Source of the DNA: Bacillota bacterium
GTDB taxonomy: Bacteria > Bacillota > Clostridia > Lachnospirales > Bianqueaceae
Assembly (NCBI GenBank): GCA_017442735.1
Contig: JAFRZE010000049.1
Span: 93,105 to 157,104 of the forward strand
Direction: 5' to 3'
DNA length: 64,000 nt
In this document: positions 1 through 9,504 of the stretch, piece after piece
Layout: each line of letters opens with the position of its first letter
Numbering within the stretch: the first letter of the stretch is position 1
The notes under the pieces: generated by a model
Told to the model about the DNA's origin: nothing
Seen by the model: only the letters and a program-made list of their open reading frames with translations
The model's database searches: none
Program-made: the position numbers and the translations under genes

Positions 1-39
1 CAGGACCAGCAGGTAACGAAGGTTTTCTTTCTTAAGCAT
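1..39 (-). CDS. Start of a further gene, cut by the window edge
   Basis: Reading leftward, an ATG at 39-37 opens a frame MLKKENLRYLLVL that runs out of the window after 13 codons. It overlaps the end of the DJ-1 gene by 8 bases, a spacing used repeatedly for coupled genes in this window. The ribosome-binding site would be the weak GGGTGG inside the DJ-1 gene end. A positively charged start followed by a hydrophobic run would fit a membrane or secreted protein, but too little is visible to name it. Confidence 0.4.
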   Translation of the reverse strand, partial: MLKKENLRYLLVL

Positions 40-1198
40 TCTTGCCACCCGCGAAGTCATACATCAGCCGGGAACGAACGATGCGTGTATCATAGCCGAG
101 GGTCTCGGCCAGTTTGAAAGCAAAGGGATAACCGGTCGCGGGGCCCTGAGAAGTGACCAGATTCTGATCCGCGACTGCCAGCGTCTCCTCAAAGATCGCG
201 CCGGGAAGCTTCGCCGCATAGCCGGTGTAGCCGGTCATATGCTTGCCTTCGATCACCTCCGCCGCCGCGAGGACAGTCGTACCGGAGCAAAGCGCAGTGA
301 GGAGCTTGCCGGGAATCTCATTCCAGCGTTTCAGAAGATCGATGACCTGGGGATCCGCCGCGAGATTCGCGCCGCCGGGACGTCCGCCGGGAAGAACCAC
401 CACGTCATACTCTTCGATGGCATCGGAGAAGCTCTCATCCGCCTCGATCATAATGCCGTGCATGCCCTTTACCCAGAGATCTTCGCTGAAGCAGAAAGTC
501 GTGCACTCAACATCCAGTCGGCGCATGATGTCCACGATCGTGAAAGTCTCCCCTTCCTCGAATCCTTCTTTCATCAGGATGGCGACCTTCTTCTCTTCTT
601 TCGGACGATCGACCTTTTCCGGGCAGGGATCCAGGTGACTGGATGCCTCATCAAAAGCGTTGAAATAGACCATACGGTTTTTGACAGCCAGGGAGTCGCC
701 ACCCAGCGCGTCGACGAGCGCGTACGCGAAGGCGTAGCAGATCGCCGGACCGATCGCGGTGATCAGGTTTCCGTCACGGATGACCAGCGCCTGCTGGTGT
801 TTGCCGGAGATGATCTTGGCTTCCTGACCGGGATAGCAGGTGTAGTTCCTTTCACCCAGCACATCGGCAGCCTCCAGGACTCTCGGGCCGGCGCAGATCG
901 CTGTGACAAACTTGCCGAGGCTGTCCATATCACGGATGAATTCGATCGTCTCAGGACTGTACATCAGGGCATCCACACCGACATATCCGCCGGGCACGAC
1001 GACCATGTCGAAATCTTCCGCTTTCACATCTTTCAGTTCGATATCGGCACGAACATTGATGTCATGGACACCCATGACTTCTTTTCCTGTAACACCGACG
1101 ATCACAGAATCCATCTGAGCTCTTCTTAATATATCAACGATCGTGAGAGATTCACTTTCTTCAAATCCGTCAGCAAATAAAACAGCAATTCTTTTCAT
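32..1198 (-). CDS. Tandem DJ-1/PfpI family protein (two domains)
   Basis: A 388-residue protein made of two consecutive DJ-1/PfpI (class I glutamine amidotransferase-like) domains, about residues 1-185 and 203-388. Each opens with a beta strand and the acidic motif (FADGFEESES; MKEGFEEGET) and each keeps a nucleophile-elbow cysteine: C102 in AICAGP and C304 in ALCSGT. Single-domain relatives are about 180-190 residues, so this is an internal duplication with both active sites apparently intact. Family members act as glyoxalase/deglycase-like enzymes, chaperones or proteases; which applies here is not decidable. The start has GGAGG nearby upstream, and a TATACT -10 lies about 30 bases before it. 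It is transcribed divergently from the lysoplasmalogenase-like gene. Confidence 0.88.
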   Translation of the reverse strand: MKRIAVLFADGFEESESLTIVDILRRAQMDSVIVGVTGKEVMGVHDINVRADIELKDVKAEDFDMVVVPGGYVGVDALMYSPETIEFIRDMDSLGKFVTAICAGPRVLEAADVLGERNYTCYPGQEAKIISGKHQQALVIRDGNLITAIGPAICYAFAYALVDALGGDSLAVKNRMVYFNAFDEASSHLDPCPEKVDRPKEEKKVAILMKEGFEEGETFTIVDIMRRLDVECTTFCFSEDLWVKGMHGIMIEADESFSDAIEEYDVVVLPGGRPGGANLAADPQVIDLLKRWNEIPGKLLTALCSGTTVLAAAEVIEGKHMTGYTGYAAKLPGAIFEETLAVADQNLVTSQGPATGYPFAFKLAETLGYDTRIVRSRLMYDFAGGKNA

Positions 1199-1262
1199 GG
1201 GGTTTTCCTCCGCTCTTTTGATTTGTCTATAGTATAGCAGAATTGTGCCATGAAATGGAAAA

Positions 1263-1279
1263 GTTTCAAAAAATGAAAC
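1263..1279. promoter_or_regulatory. Inverted repeat in a divergent promoter region
   Basis: GTTTCA, five A, TGAAAC is a perfect 6-bp inverted repeat. It lies between the divergent DJ-1 and lysoplasmalogenase-like genes, just upstream of a TATAAT (1287-1292) that could serve the rightward gene. It could be an operator for either direction; this is inferred from position only. Confidence 0.35.
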
Positions 1280-1339
1280 AATCTGTTATAATATATGGAA
1301 ATATACCGCTTGACTGATCTCTCTCAGGAGGTTTCATCC

Positions 1340-2089
1340 ATGGTTTTCATTCCGGTTCTGTTTCTGGTCCTTTATCTTGTGTTTTCTACCTGTGACTCGA
1401 TCTGGGCGGAAAGACGGGCGCTGCTGAAAGACGGAAAGGTCTCAAAAGAGGGACTGAACCAGCGGCTGGCAGATTTGTATACCCAGCGGTTCCGCTTGCT
1501 CAAATTCTGCCTGATGCCGCTTCTGCTGGCTTTTTATCTCGCCAGCTGTCTGCTTGGCTGGCCGTTTTCCGGTATGCTGCAGCCTCAGACGATCAGCTGG
1601 CTGATCGTGCTGGCCCTCGTCTGCGGATGGGCAGGGGATGTTCTGCTGGAAGTATCGCCAAAGCTCTTTCCCGCTGGCCTTGGTTCATTTCTGGCAGGCC
1701 ATGTCTTCTATATTATTGCCTTTGCCCGGCCCTTCTTCCAGGCCCAGTCCTCCCGCCGGTTCCTGCCTCTGATCCTCTGTTTCGTGATCAGCGTGTTCTA
1801 TCTCGTCTTTATGATCCGCCAGCTCTTTATGATCGAAGAAACCAGACAGCTTCGTATCCCGCTCGGGCTTTACCTTGGCGCGCTGGTTCTTCTGTTCCTT
1901 TCGGCCTCTCTTCGGTTTTCCTATGCCTCGCCGCTCTCCGCCTGCCTGGGTCTACTCGGCGCGATCCTCTTTACCACTTCGGATACGATTCTTTCCTTCC
2001 GGATGTTCAAGGGGTCAGGCGAGACCGGTATTATGGAGACCTATACCGCCGCGCAGCTTCTGCTGATCCTTTCGGCGCTTCTGATCTGA
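1340..2089 (+). CDS. Lysoplasmalogenase-like (YhhN family) membrane protein
   Basis: About 249 residues, almost entirely hydrophobic, with roughly seven to eight membrane segments, fitting the YhhN/TMEM86 family whose characterised members hydrolyse the vinyl ether bond of lysoplasmalogens. The recognisable pattern is the acidic motif in the middle (AGDVLLE, near residue 97) and a second Asp in the late segment (TTSDTILSF). An upstream in-frame ATG at 1295 has no ribosome-binding site, whereas ATG 1340 is preceded by AGGAGG (1326-1331) at 8 bases, so the shorter start was chosen. It stands alone between a divergent gene and the ileS promoter. Confidence 0.75.
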   Translation: MVFIPVLFLVLYLVFSTCDSIWAERRALLKDGKVSKEGLNQRLADLYTQRFRLLKFCLMPLLLAFYLASCLLGWPFSGMLQPQTISWLIVLALVCGWAGDVLLEVSPKLFPAGLGSFLAGHVFYIIAFARPFFQAQSSRRFLPLILCFVISVFYLVFMIRQLFMIEETRQLRIPLGLYLGALVLLFLSASLRFSYASPLSACLGLLGAILFTTSDTILSFRMFKGSGETGIMETYTAAQLLLILSALLI

Positions 2090-2119
2090 CACAATACCAT
2101 CCGTATACCAACTCTTTTC

Positions 2120-2149
2120 TTGACAATGCCCCTTCGCCGATGCTAAAAT
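2120..2149 (+). promoter_or_regulatory. ileS promoter
   Basis: TTGACA (2120-2125) and TAAAAT (2144-2149) are spaced by 18 bases. Transcription would start about 25 bases before the ileS ATG, leaving no room for a T-box leader, which many Bacillota ileS genes carry. Confidence 0.7.
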
Positions 2150-2180
2150 AACGGGTACTGGTTTTTTATGGGAGGATGTT

Positions 2181-5100
2181 ATGTATAACAAAGTTTCAGC
2201 CGACATGAACTTCATCGAGCGTGAAAATAAAGTGCTGGATTTCTGGAAACAGCAGCATATCTTTGAGCAGAGTCTGGCGCTTCGCAAAGACGCGCCTACC
2301 TATACTTTTTATGACGGGCCCCCTACCGCCAACGGCAAGCCGCATATCGGTCATGTGCTGACCCGTGTCATCAAGGATATGATCCCGCGCTACAGAACCA
2401 TGAAAGGCTACATGGTTCCGCGCAAAGCCGGCTGGGATACCCATGGACTGCCGGTCGAACTGGAGATCGAAAAAGAACTCGGCCTGAACGGCAAAGAGCA
2501 GATCGAACAGTACGGCCTGGCTCCCTTTATCCAGAAATGCAAGGAAAGTGTCTGGAAATACCAGGGCATGTGGGAGGAATTCTCCGGCAAGGTCGGTTTC
2601 TGGGCGGACATGGATCATCCCTATGTTACCTATCATGACGATTTTATCGAGTCCGAGTGGTGGGCATTAAAGGAGATCTATGACAAAGGCCTTCTTTACA
2701 AAGGTTTCAAGATCGTCCCCTACTGCCCGCGCTGCGGCACCCCGCTTTCTTCGCACGAAGTCGCGCAGGGCTACAAGAATGTCAAGGAACGTTCCGCCGT
2801 CGTTCGCTTTAAGATCAAAGAGGAAGACGCTTATTTCCTCGCCTGGACGACCACGCCCTGGACACTTCCGTCCAATGTCGCGCTCTGCGTCAATCCGGAT
2901 GAGACCTACTGCAAGGTAAGCGCGATCGACGGAAATATCTATTATATGGCCGAAGCGCTTCTTGACAAGGTCCTCGGCCCGCTTGCCAAAGAAGGCGAAA
3001 AGGCCTATGAGATCCTGGAATCCTATAAAGGAACGGATCTGGAATATAAAGAATATGAGCCGCTTTTCGGCTTCACCGGCGATGTCGTGGAAAAGAAACA
3101 CGGCAAGGCTCACTATATCACCTGTGACGGTTATGTCACCATGTCCGACGGTACCGGTATCGTACATATCGCACCGGCCTTCGGTGAGGACGACGCCAAT
3201 GTCGGCCGCAAGTATGATCTTCCCTTCGTACAGCTTGTCGACGGGAAAGGCTGCATGACGGAAGAAACGCCTTACGCCGGTATGTTCGTCAAGGAAGCCG
3301 ATCCGAAGATCCTGGTCGATCTGGAAAAAGCCGGCCTTCTCTTCGACGCGCCGAAATTTGAACATGATTATCCCTTCTGCTGGCGCTGTGACACGCCCTT
3401 GATCTACTACGCGCGCGAATCCTGGTTCATCAAGATGACCGCCGTCAAGGAAGACCTGATCGCGAACAATAACAAGATCAACTGGATCCCCGAAAGCATC
3501 GGAACCGGACGTTTCGGTGACTGGCTGGAAAACATCCAGGACTGGGGCATCAGCCGTAACCGTTACTGGGGAACGCCTCTGAATATCTGGGAGTGCCCCG
3601 ACTGCGGACGCCGCACCGCGGTCGGTTCCCGCAAGGAACTGAAGGAAAGAGCGGTCAACTGGCCCGAGGCCGGCACGGTTCTGGGAAGTCCCAGTTCCGA
3701 TCCGTCCCTGGATGCCTGCAACGTGGAACTGCATCGTCCCTATATCGATGAGATCAAAGTCCGCTGTGAATGCGGCGGTCAGATGAACCGTGTTCCGGAA
3801 GTCATCGACTGCTGGTTCGACTCCGGCGCTATGCCCTACGCGCAGCATCACTATCCCTTCGAAAATAAAGAGCTCTTCGAGGATCAGTTCCCGGCACAGT
3901 TCATCTCGGAAGCGGTCGATCAGACCCGCGGCTGGTTCTATTCACTGCTGGCTGAATCCACCCTGCTTTTCAATGAACCGGCCTATGAGAACGTGATCGT
4001 TCTGGGTCTGGTGCTTGACGGAGACGGACAGAAGATGTCCAAATCCAAAGGCAACGCTGTCGATCCGATGGACGCGCTGGCCAAATACGGTGCTGACGCG
4101 ATCCGCTGGTATTTCTATATCAATTCCGCTCCCTGGCTGCCGAACCGTTTCCATGACAAAGCGGTCATCGAATCGCAGAGGAAATTCCTGCGCCCGCTGT
4201 GGAACACCTATGCTTTCTATGTGCTCTACGCCGAGATCGATCAGTTCGATCCTACCAAGTATTCGCTGGAATATGACAAGCTGTCCGTCATGGACAAATG
4301 GATCCTTTCCAAGCTGAATTCTGTCGTCAAAGCGGTCGACAGTGATCTTGCCAATTATATGATCCCCGAAGCCGCCCGTGAGCTGCAGAGTTTCGTCGAC
4401 GACCTGTCGAACTGGTATGTCCGCCGCGGCCGTGAGCGCTACTGGGCGAAGGGCATGGAACAGGATAAGATCAACGCGTATATGACGCTTTATACCGCGC
4501 TGGTCACGATCAGCAAAGCAGCCGCTCCCATGATCCCGTTCATGACCGAAGACATCTACCGTAATCTGGTCGTGAATGTGGATCCTTCCGCTCCGGCGAG
4601 TATCCATCTTTGTGATTATCCGGCAGTCAATGAGGCCTGGATCGACAAGGATCTGGAAAACTCCATGGAAGAGGTCCTTTCCGTGACGACTCTTGGCCAT
4701 GCGGCCCGCAACCTCTCGAATATCAAGAACCGCCAGCCGCTTTCCAAGATGTTTGTACAGGCGCCCGAAGCACTCGAAGACTACTTCGCTGAGATCATCG
4801 CCGACGAGCTGAATATCAAGAAAGTCGAATTCACCGCGGACGCGAGCAAGTTTGTCAGCTACACCTTCAAACCGCAGCTTCGCACCGTCGGTCCGAAATA
4901 CGGTAAACTTCTTGGTAAGATCCGTCAGGCCCTTTCTTCGATCGAGGACGGCCAGGCGGCCTACAAGACCCTGACTTCCGGCGAAGCTCTTCGCTTCGAC
5001 TTTGACGGTCAGATCGTTGAGCTCTTCGAGGCCGATGTCCTCGCGGAAATGAGCCAGGTTCCCGGATTCGTCGCCCAGTCGGAAGGTGCTGTCACCGTCG

Positions 5101-5393
5101 CGCTGGATACGAACCTCACGCCCGAACTCATCGAAGAAGGTTTCGTCAACGAGCTGACGAGCAAACTGCAGACCATGCGTAAGGAAGCCGGTTTCGAGGT
5201 CACCGATCACATCCGCATCTACCTGGCGGAAAACAAAAAGCTGACTCCCATCCTGGAAGCCAACGCTGATCAGATCAAGGCTGATACTCTCTGCGACGAG
5301 ATCGTTCCTGCCGCCGATGATTCCTTCTATACCAAAGACTGGGATATCAATGGTATCACCGCGACCCTTGGTGTAAAGAAGATCGAGGGATAA
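2181..5393 (+). CDS. ileS: Isoleucine--tRNA ligase
   Basis: Cytoplasmic class I aminoacyl-tRNA synthetase charging tRNA-Ile with isoleucine using ATP. The HIGH signature is PHIGH (residues 54-58) in the context PTANGKPHIGHVLTRV, and the KMSKS loop is at about 618 (GQKMSKSKGN). Between them lies the CP1 editing domain with zinc-type cysteine pairs (CPRCG, CWRCD, CPDCG). The DQTRGWFYSLL segment and the length of 1070 residues, longer than the roughly 920-930 of common bacterial enzymes, suggest the eukaryote-like type 2 IleRS group, known for mupirocin tolerance; the type assignment is inference. Start ATG has GGGAGG (2170-2175). A single-gene unit with its own promoter and terminator. Confidence 0.97.
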   Translation: MYNKVSADMNFIERENKVLDFWKQQHIFEQSLALRKDAPTYTFYDGPPTANGKPHIGHVLTRVIKDMIPRYRTMKGYMVPRKAGWDTHGLPVELEIEKELGLNGKEQIEQYGLAPFIQKCKESVWKYQGMWEEFSGKVGFWADMDHPYVTYHDDFIESEWWALKEIYDKGLLYKGFKIVPYCPRCGTPLSSHEVAQGYKNVKERSAVVRFKIKEEDAYFLAWTTTPWTLPSNVALCVNPDETYCKVSAIDGNIYYMAEALLDKVLGPLAKEGEKAYEILESYKGTDLEYKEYEPLFGFTGDVVEKKHGKAHYITCDGYVTMSDGTGIVHIAPAFGEDDANVGRKYDLPFVQLVDGKGCMTEETPYAGMFVKEADPKILVDLEKAGLLFDAPKFEHDYPFCWRCDTPLIYYARESWFIKMTAVKEDLIANNNKINWIPESIGTGRFGDWLENIQDWGISRNRYWGTPLNIWECPDCGRRTAVGSRKELKERAVNWPEAGTVLGSPSSDPSLDACNVELHRPYIDEIKVRCECGGQMNRVPEVIDCWFDSGAMPYAQHHYPFENKELFEDQFPAQFISEAVDQTRGWFYSLLAESTLLFNEPAYENVIVLGLVLDGDGQKMSKSKGNAVDPMDALAKYGADAIRWYFYINSAPWLPNRFHDKAVIESQRKFLRPLWNTYAFYVLYAEIDQFDPTKYSLEYDKLSVMDKWILSKLNSVVKAVDSDLANYMIPEAARELQSFVDDLSNWYVRRGRERYWAKGMEQDKINAYMTLYTALVTISKAAAPMIPFMTEDIYRNLVVNVDPSAPASIHLCDYPAVNEAWIDKDLENSMEEVLSVTTLGHAARNLSNIKNRQPLSKMFVQAPEALEDYFAEIIADELNIKKVEFTADASKFVSYTFKPQLRTVGPKYGKLLGKIRQALSSIEDGQAAYKTLTSGEALRFDFDGQIVELFEADVLAEMSQVPGFVAQSEGAVTVALDTNLTPELIEEGFVNELTSKLQTMRKEAGFEVTDHIRIYLAENKKLTPILEANADQIKADTLCDEIVPAADDSFYTKDWDINGITATLGVKKIEG

Positions 5394-5434
5394 ACCTATC
5401 AAACAGACGTGCCCTGCCAAGTGCACTGCGACAC

Positions 5435-5478
5435 AAAACCGCCGGAAAAGTCTTACTCAGGCATTCCCGGCGGTTTTT
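5435..5478. terminator. Bidirectional terminator between ileS and the ROK gene
   Basis: AAAACCGCCGG (5435-5445) pairs with CCGGCGGTTTT (5467-5477), an 11-bp stem with T tracts on both strands. It sits between the converging ileS and ROK kinase genes. Confidence 0.85.
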
Positions 5479-5491
5479 CTTTTCGCCTTAT

Positions 5492-6439
5492 TTATTTTCC
5501 GAATATTTCCGCGATCGCCATGCAGCCGTAGCCGCCCATTTCTTCACCCAGTGCGCAGGGAACGATCCTGCAGGCAGCCAGATTTGCCGGAAGGCATTCT
5601 TCATGGAGCACTTTCTCCATGGCCGGCCGCATCAGATGTCCGCTTCGCTGAAAGATCGAACCCAGCACGATCATCTCCGGATCCAGAAGATCCACCAGGA
5701 TCGATACCGCCCGGCCAAGCCAGTACCCGGCCTCCTCCCAGACACGGATCGCTGTCTCATCTCCTGCCTGCGCCGCCAGCGCGACATCTTTCGTCGTAAA
5801 CGCATTTCCGGCCCATGCCGGTCGTTTCCCGGACTGTGCCGCTTCCAGCGCAAAAGTCTCAGCGATCTGCCGGATCCCTCCACCTGAACAGAACCCTTCC
5901 GCTGACCCGCGCTTCCCGTATCCGACAGGACCCCGATCCGCCAGACGAACATGGCCGATCTCTCCGCCCATGCCGATACTTCCCGAATACAACTGTCCGT
6001 TCAGGATCAGTCCGGCGCCGAATCCGGTCCCGCAGGTCAGAAAGATCATATTCTGAGTGCCCATCCCCGCGCCATATTGCCATTCCGCCAGTGCGCAGGC
6101 ATCCGCATCGTTCTGCAGATAGGCCGGCACGTTCCATTGTTCCGTCGCCCAGTCCGTGATCGCGACATCCTGCCATAGAGGAAGGTTCGGCGGTGTCAGG
6201 ATCATGCCGCGTTTCGAGTCCAGCGGACTGCCGCAGCTGATCCCGATCGCAGCAGGTTTACCGGGAAAATCTTTTAAAAGCGCTTCTCCCGCTTCCTTCA
6301 TCAGCGGCAGACAATCCTTCGGATCACGCGGCGTCGGAAAGATCCGATGCCCGATCAGTCGGATGCCGTTTCCCTCTGCTTCTCCCAGCCATACACTGGT
6401 CTTAGTTCCGCCGATCTCCAGTCCCAGATACTGTTTCAT
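5492..6439 (-). CDS. ROK family sugar kinase
   Basis: 315 residues from the chosen start (MKQYLGLEIGGTKTS). The N-terminal ATP phosphate loop GLEIGGTKTS and the sugar-site motif YLQNDADACALAE are clear, followed by GTGFGAGLI and GGEIGHVRL. The usual ROK zinc motif CxCGxxGCxE is replaced by a glycine- and serine-rich stretch (GYGKRGSAEGFCSGGG), so the structural zinc site seems absent. The true start is ATG 6439, preceded by GGGGGAG, and overlaps the SIS gene stop as ATGA, implying translational coupling. It ends the GH38-SIS-ROK operon and probably phosphorylates the sugar released by the mannosidase, or a derivative of it; substrate not proven. Confidence 0.85.
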   Translation of the reverse strand: MKQYLGLEIGGTKTSVWLGEAEGNGIRLIGHRIFPTPRDPKDCLPLMKEAGEALLKDFPGKPAAIGISCGSPLDSKRGMILTPPNLPLWQDVAITDWATEQWNVPAYLQNDADACALAEWQYGAGMGTQNMIFLTCGTGFGAGLILNGQLYSGSIGMGGEIGHVRLADRGPVGYGKRGSAEGFCSGGGIRQIAETFALEAAQSGKRPAWAGNAFTTKDVALAAQAGDETAIRVWEEAGYWLGRAVSILVDLLDPEMIVLGSIFQRSGHLMRPAMEKVLHEECLPANLAACRIVPCALGEEMGGYGCMAIAEIFGK

Positions 6440-7041
6440 ATGCGTTCTCCCCCGAAAAAACTTTCTTCCAGCCTCGCGCAAAGCGCGTGATAGAGCGGCA
6501 GATGCAGTTCCTGTACCTTATACGTTTCTTTTTCCGGCACATTCAGCAGACAGTCGGCAAGTCCTGCGAGCTTTCCGCCTGTCTGTCCGGTCAGAGCGAT
6601 CACCGTCATCTTCTTCTGCCTTGCTACCATCGCCGCCAAACAGCAATCCCTTGCGTTCCCGGAAGTGGAGATACAAAGAAGTACATCCCCTTCTTTTCCC
6701 AGTCCCAGCACTTGCTGCGCGAAAAGAAGATCCGCGTCGGTATCGTTGATGACAGCGGAAACTAGCGGACTGCTGCCTGAAAGCGCGACCGCCGGAAGCG
6801 CTCCCTGAAGCTTCTGAAGCGCTTCGTCCGGTGCTCCGTCAGGGAAAAGCGCGTTCCCGACCGGCCGCATCAAGCGAAATCCCTTCATCAGTTCCGCCTC
6901 GATATGTTCGGCATCCGCGCAGGAACCGCCGTTCCCGCAGATCAGCAGTTTCCCACCGGAAAGAAATGTCTCTTCCAGGATCGAAAACGCCTGATCATAA
7001 GCTTCCCTCAGTCCCTCCGGAACTCCTTTATATTTCTCCAT
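6436..7041 (-). CDS. SIS-domain phosphosugar isomerase, GmhA-like
   Basis: 201 residues with one SIS (sugar isomerase) fold: the nucleotide-free phosphosugar loop LLICGNGGSCADAEHIEAEL at about 31-50 matches the phosphoheptose isomerase pattern, and a second loop CISTSGNARD follows. GmhA-type enzymes convert sedoheptulose 7-phosphate to D-glycero-D-manno-heptose 7-phosphate, but here no other heptose genes are nearby, so a role in the mannosidase operon as a phosphosugar isomerase is just as likely. It overlaps the upstream GH38 gene by 14 bases and the downstream ROK gene by 4. Confidence 0.78.
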   Translation of the reverse strand: MEKYKGVPEGLREAYDQAFSILEETFLSGGKLLICGNGGSCADAEHIEAELMKGFRLMRPVGNALFPDGAPDEALQKLQGALPAVALSGSSPLVSAVINDTDADLLFAQQVLGLGKEGDVLLCISTSGNARDCCLAAMVARQKKMTVIALTGQTGGKLAGLADCLLNVPEKETYKVQELHLPLYHALCARLEESFFGGERI

Positions 7042-9484
7042 CTTTTTTCTCCATTTCCATTAGGTCGACGGGGATCACCTGTCTGTCCGCCGTGATCCGG
7101 TAACCGGCAAACTTATATCCATCCAGCTCGCCCCCGAAAGAAACATCCAGATAGTGAATCTTCGCCTCAAAGGAAACCTTCTCCGGCTGCGGGTTCCACA
7201 GCCGTACGATGATACCGTTTCCGTCCTCGGCCTGTTTCAGCGCCGTGATCCGGACCGGCCCACCGACGGAGGCAAAGGAATCTTTCTTCGGCAGTTCACC
7301 CGGATGATAAGTCTCAAAGATCGGCATCAGCGGATGCATCAATTCCTGTGCCGCCTGGTCGATACCGCAAGACATCGCGGATCCCACATGTGGTACCAGT
7401 ACCATCTCTATCCGATGCTCGCCCAGATCCATACATTCCGAGAATTCATCCCGCACCTTGGGCCCGGCATGATCCGCGTAAGCTGCGGAACGGGCCAGCG
7501 TCAGCCGCAGTTCACTGCCATCCGTTTCATAGCTGTACCGACTGTCATTCGCCAATGCGGCACCATAAACGGATCCGTCTTTCAGAGCACCTGTCACATC
7601 GCCCCACATCTGCGCGGGCTGTTCCCTTCCGGAAGGAGTCTTTTCCACGACCGCGTACGCCTGTTCAAAAGAAGCTGTCTGTGCCTCCATGGTCAGCGGC
7701 ACAGAAAGTTTTGCCATGGCCTGCTCCTCCACCCAGAGAAGACGCGCCGAAAGATAGATCCTCGCTTCTTTCGGCAGCAGGCTTACCATCAGCCGCAGCT
7801 TTGAAGCGCCATAGGAAGAGTCCAGGCATATTGTCGCCCGTACAGGCCCCGTTTCCGTTGCCTTCGCAGAGATCCCGCGGAAACATCCGCGCAGATCATG
7901 GAAAGTAAAGATCCCATGAGCCCATGTATCCGCCGCGGAACAGTCGATCACCTTCAGTCCGATCGGTGAGCGAAGGATATTCCGACCGATCCGTTTATCC
8001 AGGATCTCACAGATCTCTCCACCTTCAAAGCGGATCCGAAAGAATTCATTCTCTATATGATCTTCTCCGAAAGACAGATCGTTCTCCGCAAACTCCGGCG
8101 CCGGAAGATGCCGCCCCATCCGGTACAGCCGGTAACCCATGGCAGGTACCTCCGCCAGGAAGATCGAATCCTGCTTCTGGCTGGTAGTCCGGGCAGCCCG
8201 GACGTTCTGGACCGGTACAGCCTGCCCTTCCTCATCCTCTATACGGGATGCCACATTGTAGACCTGTACCGGTGCTTTCACCGGCCAGGAAAGCGTATTG
8301 AAAACGATCACCGGCGCACCGCCGGCCGCGGTCTCCCAGTTTGTCCAGTCAAACTCCTTGGTCAGAGAATAGGGCTTCCCGTTCTCTGTATCCACATGAA
8401 ACGCGATCTTCTGGAGCGCCTTGTTCAAATGATCCCGCGCAGCGCCGCGAACTCCGCCGAGTTCCTGATGCATATCCTCCAGGGCTTCCCGTAGGCTGCA
8501 TCCCCCCATGATATCATGAAACTCATTGAAAAGAAGCGTCTTCCAGCTCTGCCGAAGCGCATCTGCTTCATAGGGAAGTCCCAGCTTCTCATGAGCGACC
8601 GACATCATCTTCTCCGCGTCGACCAGCTCCGCTTCCGCGTGTTTATGTGCCTGCTTTCCCGGTCCGTCTGTCGAGTAGCATCCACTGGCGTGATGCTGCA
8701 GATCCCCTTTTATAACAGGAATCTGATCTCCATACTTTTCCAGCTCAGCAAAATAGCTTTCCGGATCAGAAAACAGCAGCGATGTATCTTCTTTCATCAT
8801 CGAAGTGAGTTTTTCCAGTGTGGCATGCGTCGGTCCGCCGCCATGATCGCCAACGCCGTAAAATACCATGAGCGGCAGTCCGATCCGCTCACTTTCTGCC
8901 CTGATCTGATCGATCTTCTTTTCCAGGTTCTTCCCGTCCGCGCCGGAAGAATACTCCGCCATGATCCGATGGGTCAGTACCCGGCTTCCATCCGCTCCTT
9001 CCCACCAGAAAACGCTCGGCAGATGTTTCTCATGCTCGCCCGGCCGCATCATGACATAGTACTTCATCCCACTTTCTTTCAGTAACTGTGGAATACCGGC
9101 ATTATGTCCGAAAGAATCCACGTTGTATCCGATCTTCGCGGGGTGGTTCAGAAACTGTTTTAAAAAAGCCTGTCCAAGCAGGGTATGCCGGGCAAATGAC
9201 TCTCCGGAAGGCACGTTGCAGTCCGGCTGCACCCACCATCCGCCGACCGGTACCCATCGGCCTTCCCGGACCTTCTCCTCGATCCGGGCAAACAGCGCCG
9301 ATTCATTTTCATACACCCATTCATAATACCGCACTGCCCCGGCCGTAAAGATATATCCGGGCGTCTCTTCCATCCGTTCCAATGCGGAAAGGAACGTCGC
9401 CTTGATCTCCGCGGCGCCTTCCGGCCACCGCCACAGCCATACCGGATCCAGATGCGCATTGCCGATCAAATGCAGGTATTGCAT
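7028..9484 (-). CDS. Alpha-mannosidase, glycoside hydrolase family 38
   Basis: 818-residue GH38 enzyme hydrolysing alpha-mannosides from the non-reducing end. The N-terminal metal-binding segment GNAHLDPVWLWRWPEGAAE (residues 8-26) carries the His and Asp zinc ligands; the nucleophile Asp lies in GGWWVQPDCNVPSGES near residue 84; FGHNAGIPQLL and FNEFHDIMGG are further family blocks, followed by the beta-sandwich C-terminal half. No signal peptide, so it acts in the cytoplasm on imported oligomannosides. RBS AAGGAGG lies 6 bases before ATG. Only 20 bases separate it from the HipT-like gene upstream with no terminator between them, so it may be co-transcribed with the toxin-antitoxin pair. Confidence 0.92.
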   Translation of the reverse strand: MQYLHLIGNAHLDPVWLWRWPEGAAEIKATFLSALERMEETPGYIFTAGAVRYYEWVYENESALFARIEEKVREGRWVPVGGWWVQPDCNVPSGESFARHTLLGQAFLKQFLNHPAKIGYNVDSFGHNAGIPQLLKESGMKYYVMMRPGEHEKHLPSVFWWEGADGSRVLTHRIMAEYSSGADGKNLEKKIDQIRAESERIGLPLMVFYGVGDHGGGPTHATLEKLTSMMKEDTSLLFSDPESYFAELEKYGDQIPVIKGDLQHHASGCYSTDGPGKQAHKHAEAELVDAEKMMSVAHEKLGLPYEADALRQSWKTLLFNEFHDIMGGCSLREALEDMHQELGGVRGAARDHLNKALQKIAFHVDTENGKPYSLTKEFDWTNWETAAGGAPVIVFNTLSWPVKAPVQVYNVASRIEDEEGQAVPVQNVRAARTTSQKQDSIFLAEVPAMGYRLYRMGRHLPAPEFAENDLSFGEDHIENEFFRIRFEGGEICEILDKRIGRNILRSPIGLKVIDCSAADTWAHGIFTFHDLRGCFRGISAKATETGPVRATICLDSSYGASKLRLMVSLLPKEARIYLSARLLWVEEQAMAKLSVPLTMEAQTASFEQAYAVVEKTPSGREQPAQMWGDVTGALKDGSVYGAALANDSRYSYETDGSELRLTLARSAAYADHAGPKVRDEFSECMDLGEHRIEMVLVPHVGSAMSCGIDQAAQELMHPLMPIFETYHPGELPKKDSFASVGGPVRITALKQAEDGNGIIVRLWNPQPEKVSFEAKIHYLDVSFGGELDGYKFAGYRITADRQVIPVDLMEMEKKDGEI

Positions 9485-9504
9485 GTTACCGCCTCCTTAC
9501 GAGA

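Noticed and set aside
239..1129. Long plus-strand frame opposite the DJ-1 gene
   Set aside because: Antisense shadow with no family match; the minus-strand frame shows two clear DJ-1 domains.
2090..2180. T-box leader upstream of ileS
   Set aside because: The predicted start lies about 25 bases from the ATG and no GGTGG-type T-box sequence is present.
6436..7041. Heptose biosynthesis (gmhA) assignment
   Set aside because: No other heptose genes nearby; only the SIS fold and GmhA-like loop can be supported.
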